Source: Hydrangea macrophylla
Taxonomy: Eukaryota > Streptophyta > Magnoliopsida > Cornales > Hydrangeaceae
Assembly (NCBI GenBank): GCA_033977485.1
Contig: CM066994.1
Span: 28,240,681 to 28,304,680, forward strand
Length of the DNA stretch: 64,000 nucleotides
Reading direction: 5' to 3'
Shown here in pieces: positions 22,762 to 33,424 of the stretch. The notes beneath the pieces are model-generated. The model did not search any database, was not told the origin of the DNA, and worked only from the letters and a program-made list of their open reading frames with translations. How positions within the stretch are numbered: position 1 is the first letter of the stretch; each line of letters opens with the position of its first letter. The position numbers and the translations under genes are program-made.

Positions 22762-22858
22762 CAGCTTCTTGAAGCTGACGACGTTGATGCGTCCTGGACA
22801 TTCGTGTTCAGGCTTTTCAGGTTACAATCAGGAGGAATCATACGATTATGCTAATTAA
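22762..22858 (+). promoter_or_regulatory. Conserved LTR hairpin plus short terminal frame, LTR-1
   Basis: The hairpin CAGCTTC-TT-GAAGCTG (22762-22777) is followed by CCTGGACATTC and a frame reading SGFSGYNQEESYDYAN-stop (ending 22858). The same order is found in LTR-2 and the chromovirus LTR with different stem bases. Confidence 0.55.
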
Positions 22859-23591
22859 GAATGGCTGCTGTTGGGACGAGAAACTGTTTATTATCTGTTT
22901 TAAGTTATGAACTGTTTTGTTTTAAGGATGACTGTAACAGACTCTAAGTTATTATTTTATTTTCAAGGCGGTTTGTGCCTTAGTTGACCCCGATTTATAA
23001 GATGTAATAAGATAGAAAATTTTTGTAAGCCTTGATTGCTTTACTCTGATTATTATGTTTTGTTGTTTGACGTTTGGGACGGAATCGATCCTTCAAACTG
23101 TCGCGACCTACGGGTCCATAAAGGAAATTAAACGCTTTCCTTATTTATGCTACGTCGGGGCGTGACATGTTTTCCCTTTCCATGTCCCACACCCCGCGGT
23201 TCTAGAGATGCGATTCGTGCTAACCATCTTCAATGGGGCTATGACATGGATTACATATTCAGCACTTTTCTTATCGGATTTGTCGTAGGTATTCACCATC
23301 TCACATGGGTCTCCTTGAATGTTGAAGATATTCCATGGCTCAGACGAATAAATGTCGCGCTCGATCACCGGACAACTCGAGGACAGAGCTTCACCCGGTT
23401 TAATTTCTTGAGAATGAGATAATGAGTGATTAACTCTTGGTCCGTTGGCACAAAGTGAAATCTTGCTGGTATGCCGTTCTCCATTTCTGAACGTACGTAC
23501 TGTTGAACTTCACAAATTGGTATCTTTCGATCTCTTTCTTCAACATGATTTACACTCACAAAGGATGTATGGAGGAGTTTATGGTGTACGC

Positions 23592-23617
23592 ATATATATA
23601 TATATATATATATATAC
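23592..23617 (-). promoter_or_regulatory. Expanded (TA)n at the NAC-C TATA position
   Basis: A (TA)13-like run lies about 110 bp upstream of the NAC-C start, where NAC-D has only CATATATATAC (about 47314) and NAC-B has TATATATA. The downstream context TGTACGC and GGTATGG is conserved. Confidence 0.6.
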
Positions 23618-23619
23618 TT

Positions 23620-24130
23620 ATGGTTGGGTATGGAAAGGTAGCTTACTCCTCACTCATAGGACTAATAGTGATTATCCAATTAGTTAATTTTTTACCTATA
23701 AAAATTGTTTGAAAATATTTTAAAAGCAAAAAAACAAACATGATTGGTAGAGAACTATTAATGACATCTCTATCTAAATCTTAACTCCCCCAAAAAATTG
23801 GAAAGAGGCCGCTACGTTCAGATTGGTAGAGAAACAATCTGAACATGGCATTCAGTCGTTTTGCACTTAAAAAGAATAAAAAATAAATTTAAAAATCATA
23901 AAAAAAAAAAAAAAAAAAAAGATGTCCCAAGCCCCATTCAAATAACAGCCCAACTACTTATTTTTACCATTAATTTTGCACTTACATAGCTTTGGCTCTT
24001 TGGTTCTAAATTTTTTTTCTCAATTTTAGAATTCAATTTTAAGTCTAAACTTTATACTCATATGCCTATTCCCCAAACAAAAGAAAAAAAGAAAAAAGAA
24101 AAGGAAAGAAGGAATAAACTTACATACAAT
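23620..24130. other. Intergenic flank, no gene
   Basis: Collinear with 47580-47825. It includes an A-run at about 23899-23920 but no coding sequence. Confidence 0.6.
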
Positions 24131-24417
24131 GGGGTTAAATACATTTTACACCCTTGTAGTTTGTCACATGTGTCAGTTTGGTCCCTGTAATTTAGAATGT
24201 GTCACTTTTTAGTCCTTGTAGTTTCATAAGTATGTCAAATAAGTCCAAGAAGCCCTTTAGTGACGAACAATTTTGTCACTGAAAGTAAAAAGTTTGTCAC
24301 AAAGAGTGTTTGAGGGACTATTGACACATTTATAGGGACTAAAATGACACTTTCTAAACTACAGGGACCAAATTGACACAAAGGGCAAACTAAGAGGGTG
24401 TAAAATGTAGTTAAGCC
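24131..24417. mobile_element. GGGTAAATT-type palindromic MITE
   Basis: The ends GGGGTTAAATACATTTTACACCC and GGGTGTAAAATGTAGTTAAGCC are inverted, with GGTCCCTGTAATTT and CTACAGGGACCAAATTGACAC as inner arms. The other block carries the same insertion at 48864-49158. Confidence 0.7.
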
Positions 24418-25003
24418 AAATATAGTTAAATAACCTTACATATAGCCCATAAGCCCAAAGCACTGTTGTTTACTGAATCTTGTTAAATTAAGAAGCAACA
24501 AGAGAAATTTATCCATATGAGTAAGGCCTAGTAATTCCCGTCCTATAGATTTTGCTAGCAAAATTTTATAGTTTATTTGGTAATTTCAGTTTAAGTTCTA
24601 GGAAAAAGAGTTATAGCCGCATGCAAAAAAGTGTGTGAATATGGCCATTTTAGAAGTTCGCTTTTGATCCTTAAAAACTCATAGAATATTTTAGCTGGAT
24701 TCTGAATTTATGATAATCAAGAATCATTCTCTGGGTAATTAATCTATCAAGAATCTATATGGAATACGTATTAGATATAGACTCCATTGATTGGTTTTGG
24801 AAAGACCAATGAGTAGGGGTCACCCCGAGTATTTGGATGCCCAGGACGAACTACTAAAAGAGAGGCCGCTTTACAAGGGTTCAGGGGCAGTGCCCCCTGA
24901 TTATTGGTATACTTCTACATAATTTGCAGTTTTTTGGGGGTCTACTTATAATATGAGTCTATATGTGAAAATTAAATATTGTACGGTGTCTTTCAAAATT
25001 CTA

Positions 25004-25039
<36 letters not shown>

Positions 25040-25678
25040 CTATTTCTAAAACTCAAAAATTCTTACACTAAAAGTGTAATTTTCAAAATTCTAGGAGCCT
25101 TTGCTTTTGAGTTTTACATACATGTATGTCAATATATATGTAGTTGATAGCACTTAATAAACATAAGTTGAGGGTGACCTAAATATAAAATACTAAAAAA
25201 TCTCATGATAAAAATGTAGTTATAAAAAATTCATGAGGACCCTAAAAATTTAATGAACTTTGGAGGACCACAGGTCGTTTGCCCTTCTCACACACCTCCC
25301 CCCTCCCCACCTAACTATCCTTGGAAACTAAAACAAATTATGAGCTTGATTCAAATTAACATCTTCAAATTTGGAAAGTGACTAAGAAAATACTAAAATA
25401 CTAAGGTCAGTGAATGATAAACACGCACATTTTTAATTCATAATGTCAAGTTAAATAATTAGCAACATCAACCAATGTGTCCAAAAAAATAAAAATTCAC
25501 TTTCCAGTTCAAAGTCATGAAAACAAATTTAGAATTTTATTTAATATTTTATTTTAATTTTTTATGGCACTAATCTTGAAATACATGTCACAAAAATACA
25601 AGGACCAAATTGACACAAGGGGGAAAGTTGGAGGATATGAAATGTAACTAGGCCCTTCAATTTTTTTTTTTTAAATAA
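24418..25678. other. Intergenic flank with a 36-G homopolymer
   Basis: No gene. The run of 36 consecutive G at 25004-25039 lies in CTAGGG...CTATTTC; the paralogous site at about 49954 has only five G. The rest is collinear with 49160-50600. Confidence 0.8.
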
Positions 25679-26063
25679 GGGTAAATTACACTTTACACCC
25701 TTGTAGTTTGGGTGTGATGTCACTTCGGTCCATCTAGTTTCAATTTTGTCACTCTGGTCCTTATAGTTTCAGATTATGTTCAATGTAGTCCATTCATGAA
25801 AATTTCCTACAAATATTAACAAAATTAGGTCATATGATGCACACGTCAAGTATCATTAGGTACATAATGATAAATTTACTTAGAGAAGTTACACTTTACA
25901 AACCTAAATTGAACCTAAATCAGTAAAAAATTGTAAGAAAATTTGATGAATGGACTATGTTAAACCTGAACTGAATCTACAAGGATAAAAGTGACATAAT
26001 TGGAATTACAGGGACCAAAGTGAAATCACACCCAAACTACAAAGATGTAAAATGTAATTTACA
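25679..26063. mobile_element. GGGTAAATT-type palindromic MITE
   Basis: The ends GGGTAAATTACACTTTACACC and GTAAAATGTAATTTACACTT are inverted, with inner arms GTTTGGGTGTGATGTCACTT and AAGTGAAATCACACCCAAAC. The paralogous copy is at 50603-50988. Confidence 0.75.
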
Positions 26064-26095
26064 CTTTAAATAATATCAAGCCCCAACTTTTAAAC

Positions 26096-26100
<5 letters not shown>

Positions 26101-26147
<47 letters not shown>
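26101..26147. repeat. (CT)n microsatellite
   Basis: About 23 CT units. The paralogous position near 51024 has only about six, so the tract expanded or contracted after duplication. Confidence 0.9.
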
Positions 26148-26149
<2 letters not shown>

Positions 26150-28655
26150 TTGCTATTTTGAAGTAGGGATGTCTTAGTAATTCCCATTTGCTTGAAACTA
26201 AGGATTGTTTGGTAATCATGATTGGAGCATCAATCGCACAATCAGTGTAATACCCGTAAATTTCTACTAATAATAAAATTTGTCCCCCGTATTTTGGTTC
26301 GTATTTTCAGTAATTGAGTTCGTAAATCCAAAAAACGAACATATACATGTGCGTATTTATTACTTAGATTGTATATTCGGACTCGGACTGACATTGGACG
26401 CATACCTGTAATTTCTGTACAGAAATTAGACTGCATTGCACGTAAACTTAAGCGACGACTCAATTATACAATTTTGGAAAGGTTGGTACGATGGGAATCT
26501 TACTGAAAATAAGCCTAGTACTACCCACACCACCTATTAACTTATGTGTAAATCCTCTACCCAAATACCCCCACAAACCCGTTGGATTTCCCCATCAACC
26601 ACCCACCGTCGGCCACCTTTTTTCCCCTCCCAAGGCAATCAATCCCATCTTCCCTATCAGTCCAACAGATTTGGAAGAATCTGTATAGGTGCATGTGTAT
26701 ACCAGTGCATGTATATATGGGTGACTATTGAGAGAGAAAGACATTGCTGAGAGAGTTTGAGAGCAAACCAAACTCACACCATTGTCTCCCTGTCTCATCA
26801 CCTCTACCCCTTGTACCCCCACACACATACTAAGGTCTAGAAGCAAGAGAAGAGACGCAAAGAGGAGTGAGCTCGCCGGAGACGGAGAAGGAGAAAGAGA
26901 GACCCGAGACTAGGTATACACTCCTACACCCCCCTATACGACTCTTTGTATTTTAAATATCACACTCATACACAGAGAGATCCTCACACACACGCCCAAA
27001 CAGAGCCGTAAGCTTTGGTTTACACCGGAACCTCCATGGAAGCTCTTCGCCGGAGCTTGAAATCTCAAACTCAACCATGCCACCTAAAAATGGTACCAAC
27101 CAGACCCTAATAGGTCCCTCATACCCCCCCATAAGAGCAGCTTGTGATTAGGGACTCGTTTGGCCGACCATGCAGGCCAATATCCTCTTAAAACCGAAAA
27201 AGGATAATGGGTTGGTTAGTATAGCAAACGAGATAACTGGACCCTAGGCTCCTAGTATGTTGTAGAGGAGAGAATTCCGGACATTTTCCCGTTCGTCTTG
27301 TCGATTTACATGGAGAAACGAGAGAGAAACGAAGAGAGAGAGTTTTCCGTTGGAAACGAGCTCGCCGGCGGCGGCTTGTCTCACCGGAGAAGACATGACC
27401 CGTTTGGGTCCGGGTTATATCGTTTACCCGTGAGCCGGGTCGGGTATGGGTTAGGGTCGGGTTAGTTTGTTTGTGCAAACGATAGTAGGTTCGGGTTATA
27501 TTAACTTAACGGGTTACGGATCGGATCTTTTAAGTTGGGTCAGTGCTAGTGTGCATATGGGTAACCCGTGGGTCTAGGTTGAATATGGGTTTAACCCGCG
27601 GTTTTGTGTTTAAATTAAAATTAGTTATAATCTTTAATTTGATTATTTTATATTAATATCTATACTGTTAATCCAGATTTGTAGTTTATTAATCTTTTCT
27701 AAGATTAGTTAATATTTAATTATTCTGTTACCTAAGGATTAGCATATACATGCATATATAAATATATATGTATTGTTTAGTACACGGTATATATTAATAA
27801 ATAGAATAAATGTTTATAAAGGATTTTTAAAAAGTTAATTATTTTAAATTGTTTTTAAATGCCAAAATTGTATTGAAGAAATTATGAGGTATTATTTTAC
27901 TTATATATTCAGAAAATATATGGTAGGGTATTTTATACTCTAAAATTATAAGATATTAATTACTTTGTGTTTCAATTATTGTTTATTTATGCTTCAATAA
28001 ATAATAAGTAATTGTTTTAAGTTAAAATAATTAGGTAAGAATTACCTAATAAAGTATAGGAAAATTATATTTAATTTTCCTAAGGCCTAATACCTTTGTT
28101 TTATAAATTATTAATTATAAAATTTGTACTTTAATAATTCTAATAATTATTAAGAACCCCGTTTGGTTGTATTTAAATTATTTAAATACCAAACAAGCCC
28201 CGAAAATTTCAAGAAAAATACTACTAGCCTATTTTAAGGCCTAGTATTTAATAAAAATATTTATAAGGGTCGAATGTCTCCCTAAATTGTTTTTTATAAT
28301 TCTGGGACCCCGCAGTCTATTATTAGACAATTAGAGCTTCGATAATTCATAATAAATAAACTGTAGCTCAGAAAAATACGCGGTCAGTTCCCAGAGTCTT
28401 AGAATAATGTCTAGAACATCCCATTAAAGTTTGGTGACCTTTCGACACGGTAAAAAATACAGCTTATCTTTAGGGCCCAAACTGGTATAGAAAACCCAGC
28501 CTTTTATGCGACAGACTCCGATTTGAGTCTAGTCAATGGCGTTAGACTCAGAATGATGTCTGGATCATCATGTTGAGGTTAATTTAGAAACATGTCCAGC
28601 ACAATTACCATTATGCCCTTGATTTAATACACTTAATAACCGCCGTTCTATGGAT

Positions 28656-28662
28656 TTATATA
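28656..28662 (+). promoter_or_regulatory. TATA box of solo LTR-2
   Basis: TTATATA lies about 50 bp upstream of the GTGAGT motif, a position suited to transcription start and a short first exon. Confidence 0.4.
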
Positions 28663-28709
28663 CTTTCTAGGAACCACCACCACGCTCATTTCTACGCGCC
28701 CGCATCGAG

Positions 28710-28728
28710 GTGAGTCGTCCTAACTCAC
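28710..28728 (+). promoter_or_regulatory. Donor-like inverted repeat GTGAGT(N7)ACTCAC in LTR-2
   Basis: GAG-GTGAGT fits the 5' splice consensus. The 6-bp arms are perfect and the following ACTCACTTGGTATAT is identical in the chromovirus LTR read on the minus strand. Confidence 0.55.
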
Positions 28729-29081
28729 TTGGTATATTATAGAATTGTTATTTGTTAATATATGAATGCCCAGTGTGTCCTGTGTGGACGATACTGATAA
28801 GTATTAGATATGTGAATGTTGAGATTCCTACTTGTATGATGAGCGTGTGTTAGTTAACTATACTCCATGCTTAATTAATATTCGTTGATATTATTGTTTA
28901 TCATGATTTCTCGTTTATACAATCATACGAACATTTGTATGAACATAGTCGAGTCTTGATGTCAATGTTGACGTCTACATGGTTAGTCACGGGGACTAAT
29001 CCAGTCATAATGTCATGCATGTTGAGTGGACTGCAATGGTCCGCGTGGTATAGTCAAGTAAATGGGAACAACGATGAAACT

Positions 29082-29372
29082 GCTATAGGGCCTTTCTAGA
29101 CGACGATAGCCAGAGTTTCCATTGAAATCGTTGAAGTTATGTATGAGTTGATGGTTGATACGCTATAGGGCCATGCTAGGCGACGATAGCCAAGTATCCA
29201 TCTGAACTTTGAATACAATAGTTACCTTTCTAATGCTATAAGGGCCCTGCTAGGCGACGATAGCGCTGTAACTATTCTACCCTCCAGGCAAGGTCACAAG
29301 GACCTAAGAGTCCAATGATTACACTCTTTTTAAAACCAAAACTGCTATAGGGCCCTGCTAGGCGATGATAGC
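29082..29372 (+). repeat. Tandem stem-loop array in LTR-2
   Basis: Four copies of a 29-bp unit, close to GCTATAGGGCC-CTGCTAGG-CGACGATAGC, start at 29082, 29162, 29235 and 29344. Each begins GCTAT and ends ATAGC, so it can close into a hairpin. Spacers are 50-80 bp of unrelated sequence. Confidence 0.75.
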
Positions 29373-29591
29373 AACGTAATCATTCTACTCTGAGCTAACG
29401 GCGTTACACTGGTAATGTAACAAGTCACATGAGTCAGTTGTGGTGTCCATGGTTGAGTAAAAGTCGAATATATCGATACTGCATTGTGTCGTCATACTAC
29501 CATGTCATATGCTCATTAATATTGTTTCAAGATATTATTGTACCTGTATATCCTTAAATGTAGTAGGAGTGATCGGTTAAGACAATTTCAC

Positions 29592-29780
29592 TTAGCTTCA
29601 AAAGCTAACGGCTCCTTCCCTGCCCTGGACATTTTACGTCTAGGTTATTATGAGGAGGACTATCAAGGTAACCCAGAAGGTGAATATCATTATCCTCAAG
29701 ATGGGAACTACCAAGAAGGTGATCCTGAGGCAGACTATCAGGAAGAGTTTGATAACGAAGGTTACGGGTTTGCTAGCTAG
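29592..29780 (+). promoter_or_regulatory. Conserved LTR hairpin and terminal reading frame, LTR-2
   Basis: The hairpin TTAGCTT-CAA-AAGCTAA is at 29592-29608, then CCCTGGACATT. It lies within an open frame from 29538 to 29780 (80 codons) rich in Tyr, Glu and Asp, ending NEGYGFAS-stop. The chromovirus LTR ends its corresponding frame EGYGYAS-stop. Whether the frame is translated is unknown. Confidence 0.5.
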
Positions 29781-30105
29781 AAGAAGGACTCTGGCTTACT
29801 TTTGTATTAAGACCTCTTTTGTGTTTTAAACAGTTATCTTTTGTTATGTAATAATTTAAGTGGCATCGATCGCCCAAACTTATCTTTTGTGGTTTTCATT
29901 TGGAACTTCTGTAATAGCCTAAGTAGCAAACACTTTAAGTTCCCCCATGAATACCATTAGACGCTTTTGCAATGCCTTACTCTGATATATAAATTATGTT
30001 AATATGTTGCACAGATAGGTCAGTTTTATGTAACTCGTCATTCCCTATGGGTCCAGAAAGGAAATTTTAAATTTTCCCTATTTTTGGCTACTCTGGAGTG
30101 TGACA

Positions 30106-31359
30106 ATCAGTCCCATAATCATGGTATTCAAATCTTTTGGAGTATCATTTCTTTCAACCAAATTTGGTTGTTGTCGAACTAGTTGTCCCAGAGGTGGAAC
30201 AACATTTGGGGCAACATGTGGTGGTTGAAAGTTGTCTACCCTCCAATAAGGTTCATTAACAACTCTTCTTACATATCCTAACTCTGGTTAGAACACATGA
30301 TTGTTGTTCACTCTCCTGTTCTAACCAATATTAAGGTCTCTAGGCCTTCCATCTTCTATGTTTACTAGCCCAAACATTGGGTCTTGGAAACCCCAGCCTA
30401 GCATGCTTGAGTATCTTCAAAAATAGGCCCCACATTATTTTGGACAGGCATGTAGAAACTTTCTTGTGCACTTGGCCTTAAATTAGTGTCATTTACACAA
30501 TTAGTAGGAATGAATTGATTAATACCAGGTGGATATTCCCCTTGAAGCGAAGGTGAGTGACCATGTTATATTACCACTGGCGTGTTTTGGGTAAACGATT
30601 GGTAAATGAAGTAACCAGAATATTGACATTTTGGATCATTTAGATCATATTTCCCAAATGATCAAAGAATGGTGTCAACTAGGGGTAGACACGAACCGAG
30701 CAGAGCCGAGCTTGCTCACGAGCTTTTTCACAAGCTTGCGCACGAGCTCAAATGAGCCGAGCTTTCAAGTGATCGCGAGCTTTCTCGAGAGCTTTTTAAC
30801 GATCTTTTTTACGCACCCTTTAAAACTATATAGTTTAATGATAAATCAGTCATTTATCTAGTCTATTTACGAGGTTTGTCATATTTTCTCTAAAATTATA
30901 TTGTTTTATAATACATATATATATAAGTCACTATACAAGCTCTTTATCAAACCTATTAATGATCTTTTTCACAAGCTTGCTCGCGAGCCTTAATCAATCG
31001 TGTTTATGAGCTCAAATGAGTAAGCCAAGCCTAGCCTTTATCGAGTCGAGCTTCAAGCCCTTGTTGAGCGGCTCTATTCGTGTCCACCCCTAGTGTCAAC
31101 TAATTCACCAAGTGATTTTGTATTTCGATACCAATTGTTGGTATTGACTCTTACTGACTTTGGTTTTCGTTAACTACCCCATTGTTCATAGGATCAACCA
31201 CATTTTCCTTATGAGGTTCTTGGTGTGAAGTACTACCAACCTCTAATTTTCACCAATACTGGTGTTAATACCATTGTTGGTGTTCTCAACATATCTATTG
31301 CTTCTAAGTGCTCTGTTGGTCATTTTGACACTTGTGTCCCATCGGGCGTGCCAAAATTA
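30106..31359 (-). pseudogene. Ty3/gypsy gag and leader relic
   Basis: On the minus strand short frames read VPPLGQLVRQQPNLVE and NDTPKDLNTMIM, typical in style of Tat/Ogre-type gag N-terminal regions. Near 31330-31358 the minus strand has TTTTGGCACGCCCGATGGGA, a leader motif I associate with such elements. Stops and frameshifts are frequent. A hAT MITE and solo LTR-2 interrupt it. No protease or polymerase follows, so only the 5' part remains. Confidence 0.45.
30680..31092. mobile_element. hAT-type MITE, 413 bp
   Basis: Terminal inverted repeats TAGGGGTAGACACGAA and TTCGTGTCCACCCCTA match at 15 of 16 positions. The flanks are a perfect 8-bp duplication GTGTCAAC (30672-30679 and 31093-31100), which fits hAT. 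The interior has repeated GAGCTT and CACGAGC words and no coding capacity. Confidence 0.85.
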
Positions 31360-32389
31360 TGTTTGGCTATTTATCCTTTGAAGGATATTTGTGTAATTTT
31401 TTGTGTACGAGCGTGTCAAGCAAGCAAGTTGCCAATGTGATTGTGTAATCCAAATGCACCTCACCAGGTCAATTGTGACCATTCGAATGCCTTAATTAAA
31501 AGGACTTTAATCGTGTAGAATTGATAAACAGTTGCAAAGTATAATCTAAGTTATCTAGAAACTAAAGACTATAAAATAATAGAAGAAAGGAAATACTTTA
31601 TTTTAAAACAAAGTAGAGTACAAACTGACCTCGAAGAGGACTTTGAAGTGGTATTCTATTCCTAAGGAAAGGAAAAAACAATATGACAATAGAAAGTGTT
31701 TTCTGAAGTGTTGGTTGGTGCGTTTGCGTTTGTCTTTCTCTCCATCTCTTCTTCTATTTATAGAATTTCAAAGTAACTACTCCCTTAGATCTCCACGTAC
31801 ATTTAACTGTTACTTCAAACTGCTTGATCCCTCTTTGACATGTGTCCTGACAGTTGCTTTTTTGAATCTAACCCTTGCTGAATGATAAACTGCTCGCGCC
31901 CAGGTCTCCTGTTTGAATTCTTCCACGTGTCACTAGTACCACTAGATCTCCTAGTGGGTTGTTTATTTTAAGGTAGAAGAGAGGCTTAAATGCTCTGTTT
32001 AAGGTGGTTGGGATTATTAAATGAGATGTAGACAAAACTATATATTGTGAAGACGGAGACTTATGAGAAGGAGGTGCCAACATTTGGTGATGAACCAATA
32101 CCATTGGTTGGTCAAGGGAGGGGAAGGAATGGTATTGGTGCAAAGGTTTAAGAAAGTGGGGGGTGCCAAAGTCTTCGTTATTGATTATGAGAAGGTAAGA
32201 GAGGGCGAGTATCAAGGTGTACAGAAGGTTAAGCGTGGGCAGGAACCGAGGTTCTCTTCTATTGGTGTAGCCTGTTAAGCAAGCTTGAAGTGATTGGGCA
32301 CTATTAGTCAAGGGTTTAGGCAAGTTTTGCGCTGATGGGCCTCGCTCATTGGTTGTGAGGCTGGTTGGGGTAAGGCATGTGAAAGTCAC

Positions 32390-32390
<1 letters not shown>
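31360..32390 (-). mobile_element. Probable LTR of the gag relic
   Basis: Directly beyond the GGCACGCC leader the plus strand starts TGTTTGGC, i.e. an LTR ending GCCAAACA on the minus strand. A minus-strand CTATAAATAG TATA box lies at about 31753-31763. The other LTR end was not found; it may lie near the CT tract. Open frames here are not taken as genes. Confidence 0.35.

Positions 32391-32468
<78 letters not shown>
32391..32468. repeat. (CT)n microsatellite
   Basis: About 78 bp of CT with one T interruption, the longest such tract in the window. Confidence 0.95.
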
Positions 32469-32470
<2 letters not shown>

Positions 32471-33424
32471 GGACCAACCCTACCCATGAGGCCCAGGCTA
32501 GGGAGATGCCTTCGGCTTTAGCCACCTAGCCATGAGCTTCCGAAATCCTAGCAGACTTGACCACATTGTGTCAAAATCAAGTATTTTTATTAACCCTATT
32601 AAAAACGTAGTATGTTGGAAGTAGGGTGTCGAGTCCACTGGGATTGATATAAGAACAACGTTTGGGAATTTAGAAACTAATTGTAATACTTAAAAGAAAG
32701 AAATAAGAAAAGATAATAAAATGGAATAAAGTGACTTTGCGTCTTATGGGATTTTTAGAGGATAAAAGGGAAAACTAATCTAAAAAGCAATAGGTTGGGA
32801 TCATTCCCCCCAACCTGGGTCACAACAATATGAAATGGACTAATGTTTCAAGCACACTCTATGGTAACATCTCATTATGTCATATTATCAAACACAAGGA
32901 GTGCATCTATGTGTTAGATGAAAGGAGCTTTGAGATTTCCATAGAAATGGATTTGAAGCTAACGCTTGGCTATCAAGGATGCATGACACACAAGATAAAA
33001 CCTCTATGCCTTCTAATCCGAATGATTTTTCGACCCTACACTAACTAATCTACTTGGTGGACAAATCACCTATAAAGCCTTCAAAAGGTAGTATTTAAAA
33101 CCCAAGAATTTAAACATACTCGACATCAAAGATGAAGACTCCAAGTTTTAAATCCTACACACAACATTTATCAAACACATAGAGTGCAAAACACAAGGTT
33201 ACATAATATTCCATATGAAATACATAAGGTAGGATTCAAAGTTTAAGTTTTGACAATCAAAGATGCAATGCAAATAAGATGAAGCCCCTAGTTTTGAATC
33301 GTACACAAATTAACCCTAGAAATGCTACAACATTAAATCCAAGAGTTCATGATCCACAACCTAAGTAAATGGAACTAATAATGGAAAACATAGCAATATC
33401 ATCAAATGAAAAGAGATAGAAGAT
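32469..33424. other. No gene seen
   Basis: The sequence GTAGGGTGTCGAGTCCACTGGGATTG near 32625 has the look of a retrotransposon untranslated region, but no domain was found. Confidence 0.3.

Larger units (their letters stand above)
20160..23167 (+). mobile_element. Solo LTR-1 (Ty3/gypsy-type), 3008 bp
   Basis: It begins TGTAATAACC and ends GGCGTGACA, the same terminal pattern as the chromovirus LTRs at 51401-62375 read on the minus strand. It is flanked by a perfect 5-bp target duplication TGTTT (20155-20159 and 23168-23172). Removing it restores the NAC-C reading across GGTTGTTTTCCCTTTCC. No internal retrotransposon domain is present, so it is a solo LTR left by LTR-LTR recombination. It contains a TATA box, a donor-like inverted repeat, a CpG-dense tract, a stem-loop array and a conserved hairpin, each listed separately. 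Confidence 0.85.
19850..23484 (-). pseudogene. NAC-C: NAC gene split by a solo LTR and truncated
   Basis: On the minus strand the reading starts at 23484 (MENGIPARFHFVPTDQELI). A small insertion after HYLILKK shifts the frame at about 23400. It continues with MIERDIYSSEPWNIF and CGTWKGK to about 23173, where LTR-1 interrupts it. Below 20159 it resumes with a TGA in place of the Arg of IMNRND, then EVIGFKKMLVFETKNKGK, HWIMHEYSLKE, YVLCKIKRVELKKSEKK and GDHRDGINDTRGENIGD. It then runs into LINE sequence, so all acidic modules are missing. CACGTGTATCATTAAT is duplicated at 19853 and 19890 at the junction. There are at least four independent disabling changes. Confidence 0.85.
8470..26237. repeat. 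Segmental duplication, copy 1
   Basis: This block recurs in direct orientation at 33425-51135. Collinear anchors are the palindrome remnant (8477 / 33432), the CT tract (10886 / 35817), the LINE-tail relic (12600 / 37900), NAC sequences, and the MITE-rich flank ending ATCAATCGC (26237 / 51135). Copy-specific insertions are the LINE and solo LTR-1 here, and the copia element, PIF and MULE MITEs in the other copy. NAC-B and NAC-C here correspond to the single NAC-D there. Confidence 0.8.
26246..30105 (+). mobile_element. Solo LTR-2 (Ty3/gypsy-type), 3860 bp
   Basis: It begins TGTAATACCCG and ends GGAGTGTGACA, with a perfect 5-bp target duplication ATCAG (26241-26245 and 30106-30110). No internal domain is present. 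Sequence differs from LTR-1 over most of its length, but the ends and several internal blocks match it and the chromovirus LTR. It sits at the right edge of duplication block 1, inside or beside a gypsy gag relic. Confidence 0.85.

Noticed and set aside
29082..29372. Regular repeats considered as a CRISPR-like array
   Set aside because: Only four units, irregular spacing, inside a plant LTR; explained as stem-loop repeats of the element.
31868..32389. 173-codon minus-strand frame
   Set aside because: It lies in a probable LTR, ends in a CT repeat and resembles no known protein.
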